Part shown: positions 30,819 through 40,721 of the stretch, piece after piece
Layout: each line of letters opens with the position of its first letter
Position numbering within the stretch: the first letter of the stretch is position 1
Origin: Aaosphaeria pasadenensis
Taxonomy: Eukaryota > Ascomycota > Dothideomycetes > Pleosporales
Reading direction: 5' to 3'
NCBI GenBank assembly: GCA_022813625.1
Contig: JAKLMB010000001.1
Span: forward strand, 1,674,001 to 1,738,000
Length of the DNA: 64,000 nt
Program-made: the position numbers and the translations under genes
Notes under the pieces: model-generated
Told to the model about the DNA's origin: nothing
Seen by the model: only the letters and a program-made list of their open reading frames with translations
Databases searched by the model: none

Positions 30819-32766
30819 ATGGACACAAGTTATGCCTGGCACATGAATCCTCTGAGGCCTCGCGCTTTGCCAGAGCGGGAATGCCAGAGTGCCGAACAAG
30901 AGAAGGAGCACGGTGCGTGATCTACCAGACCGTGCTGGTCCAACTATCAAATATTGACAATCTCCTAGTGAGCCATGAGCCCTTATTCGAAGGACACAAT
31001 ATCACATTCCACCAGTTCGGCTTGATATTATCTGCGGTTTTCGGATCTATAGCGGTCATTGTAGCGTTCTTTCTCATCTGGCGACACGCCTCGCATTACC
31101 AGAAACCGAATGAGCAGAGATAGTAAGGATGTCGACTATCGTAGAAGGACAAAGAGCTAACCAGTGCAGCATCATTCGAATTCTGCTTATGATACCCATC
31201 TACGCCGTCGTATCTTTCCTCTCCTACCTCAACTACAAACACGCCATCTACTATGAGATTATCCGAGACTGTTATGAAGCATTCGCCATTTCTAGCTTCT
31301 TCACGCTGATGTGCAACTACATCGCACCGACCCTCCACGAACAAAAACAATACTTCAGGACGATCGAGCCGAAGAACTGGGTGTGGCCATTGAATTGGGT
31401 GCAGAAATGTTCAGGCGGCCAGGACAAGGGATTCATGCGTAAACCACGCAGTGGCTTGACGTGGTTCAATGTACGTTGTCGCAAGTTCCTTTGCAGACGC
31501 ATGTATGGTTTTACTGATGATAATTTTGTGCAGATTGTTTGGATCAGTATTTTCCAATACTGCTTTATCCGACCGTTCTTCACGGTCGTCGCGGTTATAA
31601 CCCAGGCATTCGAGCTCTACTGCCAGAGTTCGAAGGACCCTCGATATGCATATATCTGGGTGGCAGCCTTCGATGCGATATCTGTTACGATCGCCATGTA
31701 CTGCTTGATTCAGGTATGTGTGCACGGTTCGGGATGTTGAGACAAGAACGAGGCCCATACTGATTCCAACGAACAGTTCTACATCCAGCTGAAGACGGAC
31801 CTGGCGCCGCATCGTCCATTCCTCAAGGTCCTTTGCATCAAGCTCGTCATCTTCTTCTGTTTCTGGCAGAGCTGGATCATCTCATTGTTGACGACGTCAA
31901 GTGGACCTCTGAAGCCGACGAAGCAAGTCGCCGGGCCGGACTGGCGAATCGGCCTCCCATCGATGCTGGTGTGCTTCGAGATGTCGATATTCGCAGTCCT
32001 CCACCTCTTCGCGTTCCCATGGAAGCCGTACGATCTGGGGAAGCAAGGATTCGCATCTGATGGATTCTCTAGCGAGGGCGGCGGAGGAGGCGGCGCCAAG
32101 GTCAAGTACGCCCACGGACCACTTCGCGCCATCGCCTCCGCATTCAACCCCTGGGACATCATCAAGGGCTTCGGCCGCGGACTGCGCTGGTTATTCGTCG
32201 GCGTGCGCCATCGCCAGAAGGACATCTCGTACCAGACCAAACTCAACAGCAACGAAGGCGGTGGAACTGGATATCCCCAGGGCCCGACATTCGCCGGCAA
32301 CGGGGAAGAAGCCACCGAGCTTTCGAGGCCAACTAGAAATCCTGCTGCTCCTTCTAACAGCACAACTACGGCCGGAAAGCATGGTGGCCGCCGCACTGGC
32401 TACGAAGATTCAGACGACACCGCAGGCCTGCTGAGCAACTCCCAGCCCAGCCCCTACGGATACCAGGAATCTCACAGCGCGCTCAACGTGTACTCGCGCC
32501 CCGGCGACCCGGACAGCCTGCCGTCTGCGCCCACGCCAGGTCAGGAATACGGACCACCAAGTCCGGCCTTCAAAGACTACGACGTTGGGTATCACGGCGC
32601 TGCGGGAGCGCATGCAGACGCAGATGCAGATGCAGACGCACGCCTCGGCCCTCCGCAGTATCGTCCTGTCGAGGCTCACAGCCCCGGGTGGGACATGTTT
32701 GCAGGAGCGACGAGGCCGGGAAATAGTAGACCGTATGATAACAACGACGATCTGCGGAAAATTTAA
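30819..32766 (+). CDS. Organic solute transporter alpha-like (DUF300/TMEM184) membrane protein
   Basis: Preferred model, five exons: 30819-30912, 30969-31122, 31170-31470, 31534-31713 and 31777-32766, giving 572 aa. A simpler alternative starts at 30881 and reads through the first intron (570 aa). Seven hydrophobic segments are seen, beginning FGLILSAVFGSIAVIVAFF. Conserved family blocks are KPNEQRYIIRILLMIPIYAV, SYLNYKHAIYYEIIRDCYEA, PRSGLTWFN, FQYCFIRPFFTV and YIQLKTDLAPHRPFLK. The last, KLVIFFCFWQSW, precedes the final membrane spans. A long hydrophilic C-terminal tail (about 200 residues) contains a short Ala-Asp repeat. Family members are seven-pass proteins at plasma or organelle membranes, some transporting steroid or organic solutes; substrate here is unknown. 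Intron 3 (31471-31533, 63 nt) is a multiple of three and stop-free, so retention would add 21 residues. Confidence 0.88.
32613..32640. repeat. Hexanucleotide repeat (GCAGAY)n in coding sequence
   Basis: About four to five GCAGAC/GCAGAT units encode an alternating Ala-Asp tract in the cytosolic tail of the DUF300 protein. It is a likely site of length polymorphism. Confidence 0.8.
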
Positions 32767-33651
32767 AGTATCAAGTACGAAGAACTAGCATAGGTATCTC
32801 AAAAGGATTGGAGATACCTGACTGACTGATTGATTGACGTATGAGGACATACATCATCACATATCATATCCCCCATATCACAGGCGTTTTTTGGGCTGGA
32901 AACGAATACTCCCTTTGCCTAAACTAAGTCGGAGTTTAGTCTGTATGATACGTGTACACACGAGATGGCATTGAAGGGCAGGGCATGATGTATAGGTGCA
33001 GGAATATCGGTGGACGTTTTTCATGTATACCCTCCCTGATCACACACATCACAGCGGCGTTTTATATTGTTTGATAGCCGAGACGATCGATCTCAAAAAC
33101 ACACATTAAAAAAAGGAAAAAGAAGATTTCAAACAAGTCATTTATGTGTGTAAGAAAACATTGCTCTGCTGGCTAATGCTAGTAACGATAACAGTGGTAA
33201 TGGTGGTGACAAGCACTTTCGTACAGAAAGCCCCCTGCCCCCCATCCCGACTGATGATGCTATCAAACGTCCTTTCGACGTTTGATGATGATGATGATGG
33301 TACGATACAGAAACTCCAAGAACGACCGAATAGTGGTTCTGGTATGATGATATCCCCTGACCTGGACTCCGATTCCTGGTTCCCAATCCCAAAAACAAAT
33401 GAAAAGGAGAAAATATGAAGAACTCCTCCCGAGGCCTTTGGCCTGGGTATGGTCATGATATGCTATGCCGGGAGGATGGATGCATGTGGGGAGTGGACTT
33501 TTTTCGTCCACTTCTTCCCACTGCTGTTCCAACCCGTAGGATCAGATGCTCGAGTTTCACTTGACTCTCTCCTGTCGAAACCCCTTTCCTGGGTACCTCA
33601 TCTCCGTAAAGAAACTCCTCCACAAGACTGATCTCGCTCACAGCCCACAGC
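32767..33651. other. Convergent 3' region, no gene seen
   Basis: Lies between the DUF300 gene (+) and the small mitochondrial-protein gene (-). It contains a GATGAT run near 33282-33298 and an A-rich tract near 33108. Overlapping short frames on both strands lack coding character. Confidence 0.5.
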
Positions 33652-34326
33652 TCACTGCACCTCATAAACCTGCATCGCCCTCTCCACATCCCTCAGACTC
33701 TCCCTCCCCCCATACGCCTCCTGCAACCTCCTATTCCTCTCACTCGCATCGGGCACCACGCTGGCTGTGCCATTCTCAATCTGCCTGAACGCGGCCTCGA
33801 TGTCCTCGAGGGTCGACCGCGAGCCGTACGCATCCATGAGGAGCCTGTTCTTCTCGGTCTGGGTTAGTTCGCGGGGTTGCTGCCGCTGCCGGCGGGAGGA
33901 GTGGTTGTGCTCTTCCAGGGCGTTGGCGATGGCGAAGCCTATTTTGCGATTAGCCGAGTCCAGGGTTGGGCTCGGTGAGAGGGTGGAGGTGAGGCTGGTG
34001 CTGGTGCTGTTGAAGAGGTTCGCGGGGAGGTAGATCATACCAGCGGCTATGAGGGCCATAGTCGGGAGGTACCTTGGGTGGGTGTTAGTATATATTGGTA
34101 TGTATATGTATGTGGTGATGAGGGTGAGGATGAGGAGAGGGAGGTTAGGTAGAGGGGGGGTAGCTTACCATCGTCCTACTTTACCAAGTTTAGGTACGGA
34201 GGAGGAGCTGGCACCGAGGTTTGTGGAAGGGATGGTGGAGAGTGGTGATGAGATGGTAGCTCGGGCACGTGTTGTCGATGCAAATGCTCGACGCCATAAC
34301 AGTTGAGGGGAGAATCGGGCAGGCAT
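33652..34326 (-). CDS. Small predicted mitochondrial membrane protein, 192 aa
   Basis: Two exons: 34326-34169 and 34072-33652. The intron (96 nt) has a GTAAGC donor and CCAAG acceptor. The joined sequence reads GKVGRWYLPTMALIAAG without interruption. The N-terminal 50 residues are Arg/Ser/Ala/Thr-rich and free of acidic residues (MPARFSPQLLWRRAFAST), a strong mitochondrial presequence pattern. One membrane segment follows (about 55-70, YLPTMALIAAGMIYLPANLF). The C-terminal half is soluble and contains two related helical motifs, LLMDAYGSRSTLEDIEAAFR and RLQEAYGGRESLRDVERAMQ, an internal duplication of about 40 residues. I do not recognise the family. A single-pass inner-membrane protein with a soluble domain is inferred. 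C-rich to G-rich switch near 33870. Confidence 0.78.
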
Positions 34327-36143
34327 GGTGAATAGAGTGAGAGGTAGAATGGTCGAATAGTAGTCGATGGAAAGGAAATCGAAGTATTGGTATAGTTGGA
34401 TTGATGTGTGTATGCTTGTCTTAAGTAGAAGTTGGTTGTTTGTAGTGTGGGTGGGTCCGGCAGTAGATGTAAGATGTGTTGATGTATGTGCGGAGTTGTG
34501 GAGTATGTGTGAATGTACCTCGTATGAAGAGGAGTATAAGGTGTGAGGTGTGTGGCTTAATTTACTGGTAAATGATTACCGCGGATGAGGAAGGTATTAT
34601 TGAGTTGGATTGGATTGGATAGTAGTAGTGATGTACGGTGAATGTGTTGGATGTAGTACAAAGTGGTAGTAGTGGTTTGTGGTTGTAGTAGATGTAGACG
34701 GGGGTGTGGGAGGGAAGGAGATATTATAGTACAGTATACACATAACTAGTAAACTATAGACATCACATTACATCAGGTAAGTAAGCTTGGATATTACTAT
34801 GCAGGTAATGGGGGAGGTGGACTGGTGGAGTGAAAGTGGCATGGCTTGTGATGGGGAGATGCGGAGGTGGCTACTTTACCTGCATACACCAAACGTACAA
34901 CCACCCAACCCAAATACCACCAATAATCCACCCTTTCTCTTCAATCTCCGGACCAATCTACTGTGTACATACATACTCCATACTACACTACTGTATACTG
35001 TACAACCTGAATACGTACGACGCAGTCACACCACCAATCATCATCATGCATCTGCTGCCAATCTCCTTGCACAGCCCATCCCCAATCCTCATTCTAGGGA
35101 ATCCATCCTATCCCATCCCAGGCCCGACGCCTTTTCCGCGTCTTGTCTTGTCGTGTCTCAGACCCGATCCAAGCCGCTTTGCCTGGAAAAAGTTGCACGC
35201 GACGGCCGTTTCGAGGCGCCGTGACGTACGAGAAGGGAATGGAGAGGATCGGATTAATTCCATACTAAGCACCAGCATCTGGTTACTGTGTATAATAATT
35301 ACTTGGTGCCCTACTACTACTTCAGTACTACTCCTACTCCTATTGTTGCTGCACTGACATTATTGACATTGACACTGGTACTTTACTTCTCGGCCGCGCA
35401 TCAACTTCGGCAACTCTGTCTCTCCTACACTCTCTCACGAGGAAATGAATAGGCTACGGAGCTGTGGAATAATGCGAAACAGAGCAATCAAGAACATCAT
35501 CAAAGCACGGCAATCTTCTTCGGCAAAACCTTCATCCCTCGAACACGGGTTTGGAATGGAATTTTTGTGGGAAAGCGTGATCTGATGAGGGTCCCTTCGA
35601 CTCGACAGGTGAGCGTGGTGTGATGCTGATGTCGTTCGGTACTGGATAAACCGGACTACCGTAACCTCTTTCTTGCCGAGGCCCTCCGCCCCGTTGCACA
35701 ACCACATGCCATCTCACCACTCGTATCCCCAAGTAACCTTACGAGTTTGTACGATCACGAGGATTTATGCCCAGCGGTCCACTCGATCTATCCTTCCAGG
35801 ATCCTTGATTGGACATCGAATTCTATGGATTCTCAGGGTCCACGATGTAAACAAGAATCGCACATCGCTTGATTCTATACGTCATTGTCGAAATGTACAA
35901 CTGAGTCTGAACCATCATTGTTCTCCGATTTCTCTATGCCCGTCTGCAGCCGCCCTCTACTAGTCTTCCATGTCCGACCAATTCGATAGGAGAAAAGTTT
36001 GGTTGACGTATGATACAATGCGGGGAGACATTTACCATCAATCGGAGGTGAAACAACACAACGGACATACCTACTTCAAACATGAAAGGCCCATGCTCAC
36101 GTTTCGCACCGCCTAAGTATCTCGCATGCACTTACTCTGGTCT
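34327..36143. other. Intergenic region, no gene seen
   Basis: Promoter side of the 192-aa protein gene and 3' side of the GH43 gene. From about 34430 to 34740 the plus strand is GT-rich with GTAGTAG and TGGATTGGAT runs, then from about 34880 to 35120 it is A/C-rich. Open frames of up to 175 codons here have no coding signature. Confidence 0.5.
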
Positions 36144-37727
36144 CTACGCAGACGTAAAAGATAAAACCTTGATCGACCCGCCCAAGGCCTTGGTAGCATA
36201 ATTGAAGATACCGTGTCGATAACCCAGGAAGAACGCCCATCCAGTATACAGCTTGTACGTGCCACCGAGCTGGACAAACTTCTTCCCATCCGTGCTGTAG
36301 AAGAACTTGGCGTCGTTGGTGCCGTTCGGTCTGGCGTCAAGCTCCGTCCGCAGCCAGATCTTCTTAGATCCCTTCGGCACCTCCGCAGTACCAACGATCT
36401 GGCCATTGTCGATCGTAGGCCCTCCGTACTCGTCCATGGTCATGTTGAACTTTGCGTTGAGCGTGAACTTGTCCCCATCACGGTGTATGCCAATGTACGA
36501 GCTACGATCGCGGAAAGCGGCCAACCCTGCCCGGTCCCCGTCCGCCATCTTGGAGAAGTCAAGCTCAACAATCCCGCTCGGGTATTCGCCGTGAATTCGA
36601 TGAGTGAGGGTATTGCGAACTCGGTAAAAGTCATTTGTGACGGTTGCAGTGGACAGCGTCAAGCCATTCTTCAGAGCGACCTTGCTGTTATCCGGGTTGT
36701 GATTCCACTCGAAGGTTGGAGGAAGAGCGTTTCCTTCGAACTTGTAGGTAGTCGTCCAATTCGTCAACGGACGAGCTGGTAGCGGCATTGGGTACGACTC
36801 TCCCCAACCGCCATTCGTGCCATTGACTAGGTATGGGAAGCCATCACTACCCCATTTGATAGGTGCCAGCACCGGCAATCTGCCAGACGGATACGCCCAT
36901 GTAAACGACATGTAGTACCAGTCACCTTTGGCCGTCTGAACTATGCTACCTTGATGCGGCGAGCTGCCGCCTTCGAGCGGTGTTTTAATGTTTTTGACCA
37001 GCATCTTGGCCTCGTACGGTCCCCACGGACTCTTCGACTTCCATATGTACGTCGTACTTCCGGGCTCGTCGTTCAGGATGTAGTAGGTACCATTAATCTT
37101 GTAGAAGCGGTTTCCCTCGATCCACTCAGCGCCAACTTGTGTCGCGTTCAGCACATTGACGCTCTTAACCTGGCTCAATCCATCCTTCGCGAGCTGCGCG
37201 ACACTAACCTGTGGGTTGCCGTAGACGACATACATCGTGTCGTCGTCGTCGATCAGTAACCCATTGTCATAATAACAGATTCCCCCACCAATGAGTGCGC
37301 TCTTCGTCCACGGACCTTCGACAGAAGGCGCGGTGAACACCCACGAATTGTAGAAATTCGTGCATCCAATCCAATACCAAGTCTTGTTGCTCTTACGATA
37401 CCGCAATGTAGACGCCCAGGTACCGCCCCGGTACGCTGTCTCATTCGTCGTCAGGTCGTACCTATCGCCAAAGTCCAGTTTTGGTATGGAATGCCCGATG
37501 ACCTGCCAATTGACCAAGTCAAAGGACTTCAGGATGGGCGCGCCGGGGCTGTAGTGGAAGTTGGACGCGGAGAAATAGAAGGCATCGTCCGGTCCGACGA
37601 ACACGTCGTTGTCGGGGAAATCCTCGTAGATGACGGGGTTTCGAAATGTCGATTGGCATGTGACTTGAGGTAGAAGTGAAGTCGCTGCCGCGAAGAGCAG
37701 GCTCACAATTGATTTACGCATCGTCAC
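36144..37727 (-). CDS. Secreted glycoside hydrolase family 43 protein
   Basis: A single-exon 527-aa protein. A signal peptide is clear (MRKSIVSLLFAAATSLLPQVTC); either the first Met or the third residue (Met) may start. The N-terminal five-bladed propeller (about 28-300) carries FRNPVIYEDFPDNDVFVGPD with the candidate catalytic-base Asp in the FPDND turn. ICYYDNGLLIDDDDTMYVVYG supplies the pKa-modulating Asp, and AEWIEGNRFYKINGTYYI supplies the general-acid Glu. The C-terminal 200 residues (from about 330, TTYKFEGNALPPTFEWNHNP onward) form a beta-sandwich like the accessory domain of beta-xylosidases (GH43_C2). Many Asn-glycosylation sites (NET, NKT, NAT, NGT, NWT) fit secretion. Family members hydrolyse xylan or arabinan side chains; the exact subfamily cannot be assigned by eye. 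A TATAAATA element lies near 37776. Confidence 0.92.
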   Translation of the reverse strand: MTMRKSIVSLLFAAATSLLPQVTCQSTFRNPVIYEDFPDNDVFVGPDDAFYFSASNFHYSPGAPILKSFDLVNWQVIGHSIPKLDFGDRYDLTTNETAYRGGTWASTLRYRKSNKTWYWIGCTNFYNSWVFTAPSVEGPWTKSALIGGGICYYDNGLLIDDDDTMYVVYGNPQVSVAQLAKDGLSQVKSVNVLNATQVGAEWIEGNRFYKINGTYYILNDEPGSTTYIWKSKSPWGPYEAKMLVKNIKTPLEGGSSPHQGSIVQTAKGDWYYMSFTWAYPSGRLPVLAPIKWGSDGFPYLVNGTNGGWGESYPMPLPARPLTNWTTTYKFEGNALPPTFEWNHNPDNSKVALKNGLTLSTATVTNDFYRVRNTLTHRIHGEYPSGIVELDFSKMADGDRAGLAAFRDRSSYIGIHRDGDKFTLNAKFNMTMDEYGGPTIDNGQIVGTAEVPKGSKKIWLRTELDARPNGTNDAKFFYSTDGKKFVQLGGTYKLYTGWAFFLGYRHGIFNYATKALGGSIKVLSFTSA

Positions 37728-37775
37728 TGTCGCGCTCGATCTATCACTGCAATTCCAGGAGGAACGTAGTTACAA

Positions 37776-37783
37776 TATAAATA
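37776..37783 (-). promoter_or_regulatory. TATA-like element upstream of GH43
   Basis: TATTTATA on the minus strand about 50 bp upstream of the start codon. A second ATATAAA stretch lies about 20 bp further upstream. Confidence 0.45.
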
Positions 37784-38660
37784 CTCCCCAACAATATAAA
37801 CATCTTCACGAACCCCATTGCACAAGTCCGCACACATACAGACAAAAATGTCAACCCCAGACAATTCTTCCCCTTTCCAGACGAACCGGGACAAATCAAG
37901 CCCATCCCCACTTTATCTACCTATATGAACCCCAGAAAATCCCAATTCCACCATTCACATCCCCCCAAATACCTCGCAAAAATGCCTAAACAACGGCTAC
38001 TTCCCAGAACCTTAATTCTTATATTAACCCAGTACCCTACTCGTACCTACATATATAGTTCAAACTACTCTCTCCGTACTAGTGCAACGGCTCTGCTAAC
38101 TCTCTTCAGCGTAGAAGTCCGAGTGCGAATTAGATTGTGGGGTATATTATAGGTGTTAACTATAACGAGTGAACGATAACATTGTTATTGCCGTCAGGGT
38201 TTGTGGGGGATGGGGAAAGGTAGCGGGGTGACGTGCAGCAGGCGTTGTGTTTTGTGTGCAGATCGTAGTCCATAACCAACGACGACATGCACGACCGGGA
38301 GAATTGATCGATCTCGACTAACTATGAATCGCACTGTCAATGTCGTCGAACAATCAAGAAAACAATTGTGTATATTGCGATTATTTCCGGGATGTTTCCA
38401 CTCGCATGCGGAAATGTGTCGCGTGTGACAGGAGCAGGTTTACAGGTTCTACAACGCATATGGTCGCTTGACGTTACTGGTGGTGTGAGATGTATCCTGA
38501 GATCTCCTGCTCTCTGACTCCGCACGAGGACAACCATCATTCATCAGAGTCACCAATATTACACAAACAGCAATAGCCATGCCACCCCAGAAATAAGAGT
38601 ATTAGTAGTGTGACATCATGAGACTCTGCCTCACTCGATCGTCATAAATAAAGTCCTTTC

Positions 38661-38667
38661 TATAAAA
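38661..38667 (+). promoter_or_regulatory. TATA box of a possible non-coding or long-leader transcript
   Basis: TATAAAA followed within 30-60 bp by pyrimidine-rich sequence typical of fungal transcription starts. No ORF of coding quality is downstream before the tRNA. Confidence 0.4.
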
Positions 38668-39335
38668 CCTCATTGCATTGCCATCCACCCCCAGTCTTAT
38701 TCTACATCACTCTCCACACACTCCTTCATCTATTCTATTCTCCGGCGTTTAGGACTTCGATTCAAAGCAACAATAATACCCATATACACATATACACTTT
38801 GATCTTGTTCGTCATACCACCCTTCTGTCTTAGGGCTGACTATTCCTATATCGAAAACATACCGAAAAATATACCCTTCCCCATGGCCATGGATCATTAA
38901 TACTTCTTTACATTCTACCTCTGTCTTCTCACCTCAATCATTTCAATTCAATCAACGGACAACATCGACAATAACGACAACACTTCTCTCTCAGTTTCAC
39001 GAAAAGAAAAAGAAAACATACAACGGCGCGAACACTTCTTGGGCAATCTGGCTCCCCGGTTCACTCTCCACTCCACTCGGCTCCAACTTCACTCTACCCA
39101 ACGTTTCTCATCCCTTAATCACGTCCTGAAAATCAGAGAATAACGTTTTATGATACCTCCCCTCCTTCCCTTCTATCGGACTCCTAGGATCAACGACTGA
39201 AAAATAACGTCTCCCCTCCCTCCCTTCCTCCCTCTGTGCTTCTACTACTCGTACCTTATTTTATCATCGAATTGTACATCGCCCTTCCACTTCTGGACTA
39301 CCGTTCTTCTCACCTCTTTGCTCATCTCCACGGTT

Positions 39336-39510
39336 TACCAACGTTACTTATTCCCCCTCCCATCCTTACGCTTGATCGTCTCACACAACGTTACTTTGCC
39401 TTCATTGTCCACACGCTTCTCGGACTCACCAACATTACCATTCCCTTCTCCCATTGTCCACACGCTTTCCGGTCATCCATTCTTAGGCGTCATCGACATA
39501 CCAACGTTAC
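39336..39510. repeat. Degenerate tandem repeat of about 47 bp
   Basis: The core CCAACGTTAC recurs at about 39338, 39385 (ACAACGTTAC), 39429 (CCAACATTAC) and 39501. The segment CATTGTCCACACGCTT recurs at 39403 and 39452. Spacing is about 47, 44 and 72 bp. Confidence 0.7.
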
Positions 39511-40186
39511 ATTTTCGTCCCTTCCCCTTCACATCTCCTTCTTCGGCCGGATCTAGTTCTTCAGGTTTGCTTTTAGGCATTCTTTTTTCGGGAAGAGATA
39601 GCATTTGGACTTTTTGTTCTTTGTGGCTTTCTGGGTTCTGGCTTTCTGGTTTCTGGCATCTGGCATCTGGATCTTGGATACTGGGCGTATCGACACGGAA
39701 CAGCGGGCTGGCGGTTTGTGTCTTAGGTTTGGCTATGACGACGACGACGATGGCGGTGTTAGAGGGTGTGCATGGAAATAAATGGAAATGGTGTTGTGTT
39801 TGGGATGATACTTTCTCTGTGTTTGTGATGCAAATGTGTAAACAGTGAGGCTGCTTTAATGGACATACGGAGGGGATCATGCCCTTCAATCGACAGATTT
39901 GCGTTGAGCATTATGTCTCAAGGAGGAGAAGGAGCGACAGCAATCTGCTCTTGCAGAAAAGGAAAATCATTTTAAAGACAAAACAATGTTTTTACTTCAA
40001 GCTTCTTTGCTTTAACAACATTCTAAGCTTGCCTAAGTAGTAAGAAGTCACATCTTAAAACGTAAATCAAGATAAACCTATTATTAAATACTTACACTTA
40101 ATCACGATTAGCAAAAATACGGCTAAGTTCCTCTTTCCACGCAGACAGACATAAAGAAAGTAAGAAGAAGGCATGCAGACAAAAAA

Positions 40187-40206
40187 TGCAAAAAAGAAAT
40201 GATCGA
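40187..40206 (-). terminator. Pol III T-tract terminator of tRNA-Val
   Basis: The minus strand reads CATTTCTTTTTTGCATTTTT starting about 10 nt after the tRNA 3' end. Runs of six and five T satisfy Pol III termination. Nearly the same sequence follows the tRNA-Thr gene near 60880. Confidence 0.65.
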
Positions 40207-40211
40207 ATCAA

Positions 40212-40305
40212 TGACTCAGCCGGGTTTTGAACCCGGGACCTTCAGTGATCAGATAGCAAGGATGCTAATGTGAGACTGACGTGATAACCACTACACTACC
40301 GAGCC
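40212..40305 (-). tRNA. tRNA-Val (anticodon CAC), with 21-nt intron
   Basis: On the minus strand the acceptor arms GGCTCGG and CTGAGTC pair with two G-U wobbles, and the discriminator is A. The D-arm is GTG...CAC. The anticodon stem TCAGT/ACTGA encloses CTCACA, an intron of about 21 nt inserted after position 37, and C38. The T-arm is CCGGG-TTCAAAA-CCCGG. Internal-promoter-like A box (GTAGTGTAGTGG) and B box (GGTTCAAAACC) sequences are present. A T-rich tract just downstream (minus strand, about 40206-40187) fits a Pol III terminator. Confidence 0.9.
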
Positions 40306-40721
40306 TTTTGTGATCGATGGGGTTTTTGAATGCTAGATTCAACTTATTGCCAGGCAATGACAGAGTTGTAAATTTGGATTGCCATTGAATTCTCACTGTT
40401 TAGAAGTGTGAGAAGAAGAAAATATAATTCGGTAAGATTAGGTTGTTGGTGGGGTGTACGGTGTGCTAGCTCTTTCGGGAACGTTAAAATCATAGCGCAT
40501 GGTGTGGTGCACCATTGCGCTCTAGGTAATCACGATAACTATTACTACGACTCATCACCACAAGAGGGCCGACACTGCCTATTAGCTGTACAAATAGTTC
40601 TTCTGAATCTTGCTTATAGTAAGCAACCAGCATACCATCGCGAATAATACTCAACAACACCAGTGGGCGCCAGCAATTCATCTACGTAACGACCTTTGAA
40701 GTCACTCATCGATAGACTACC
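40306..40721. other. Intergenic region upstream of D-amino-acid oxidase
   Basis: Lies between tRNA-Val and the oxidase start. No gene was seen; presumed promoter of the oxidase. Confidence 0.5.

Larger units (their letters stand above)
37728..40211. other. 2.5-kb region with leader-like sequence but no credible ORF
   Basis: A TATAAAA at 38661 is followed by C/T-rich, A/C-rich sequence up to about 39570. This includes a five-codon ATG frame at 38883 and a degenerate 47-bp repeat (39336-39510), then G/T-rich sequence with TTCTGG repeats (39628-39670). It resembles a transcribed leader, but the longest plus frame (39318-39848) has no protein-like composition. An AT-rich patch (about 39960-40130) precedes the tRNA. 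Confidence 0.45.

Noticed and set aside
39318..39848. 176-codon plus-strand frame
   Set aside because: Its composition follows the C/T-rich repeat and then the TTCTGG repeat (FWLSGFW strings); more likely untranslated.
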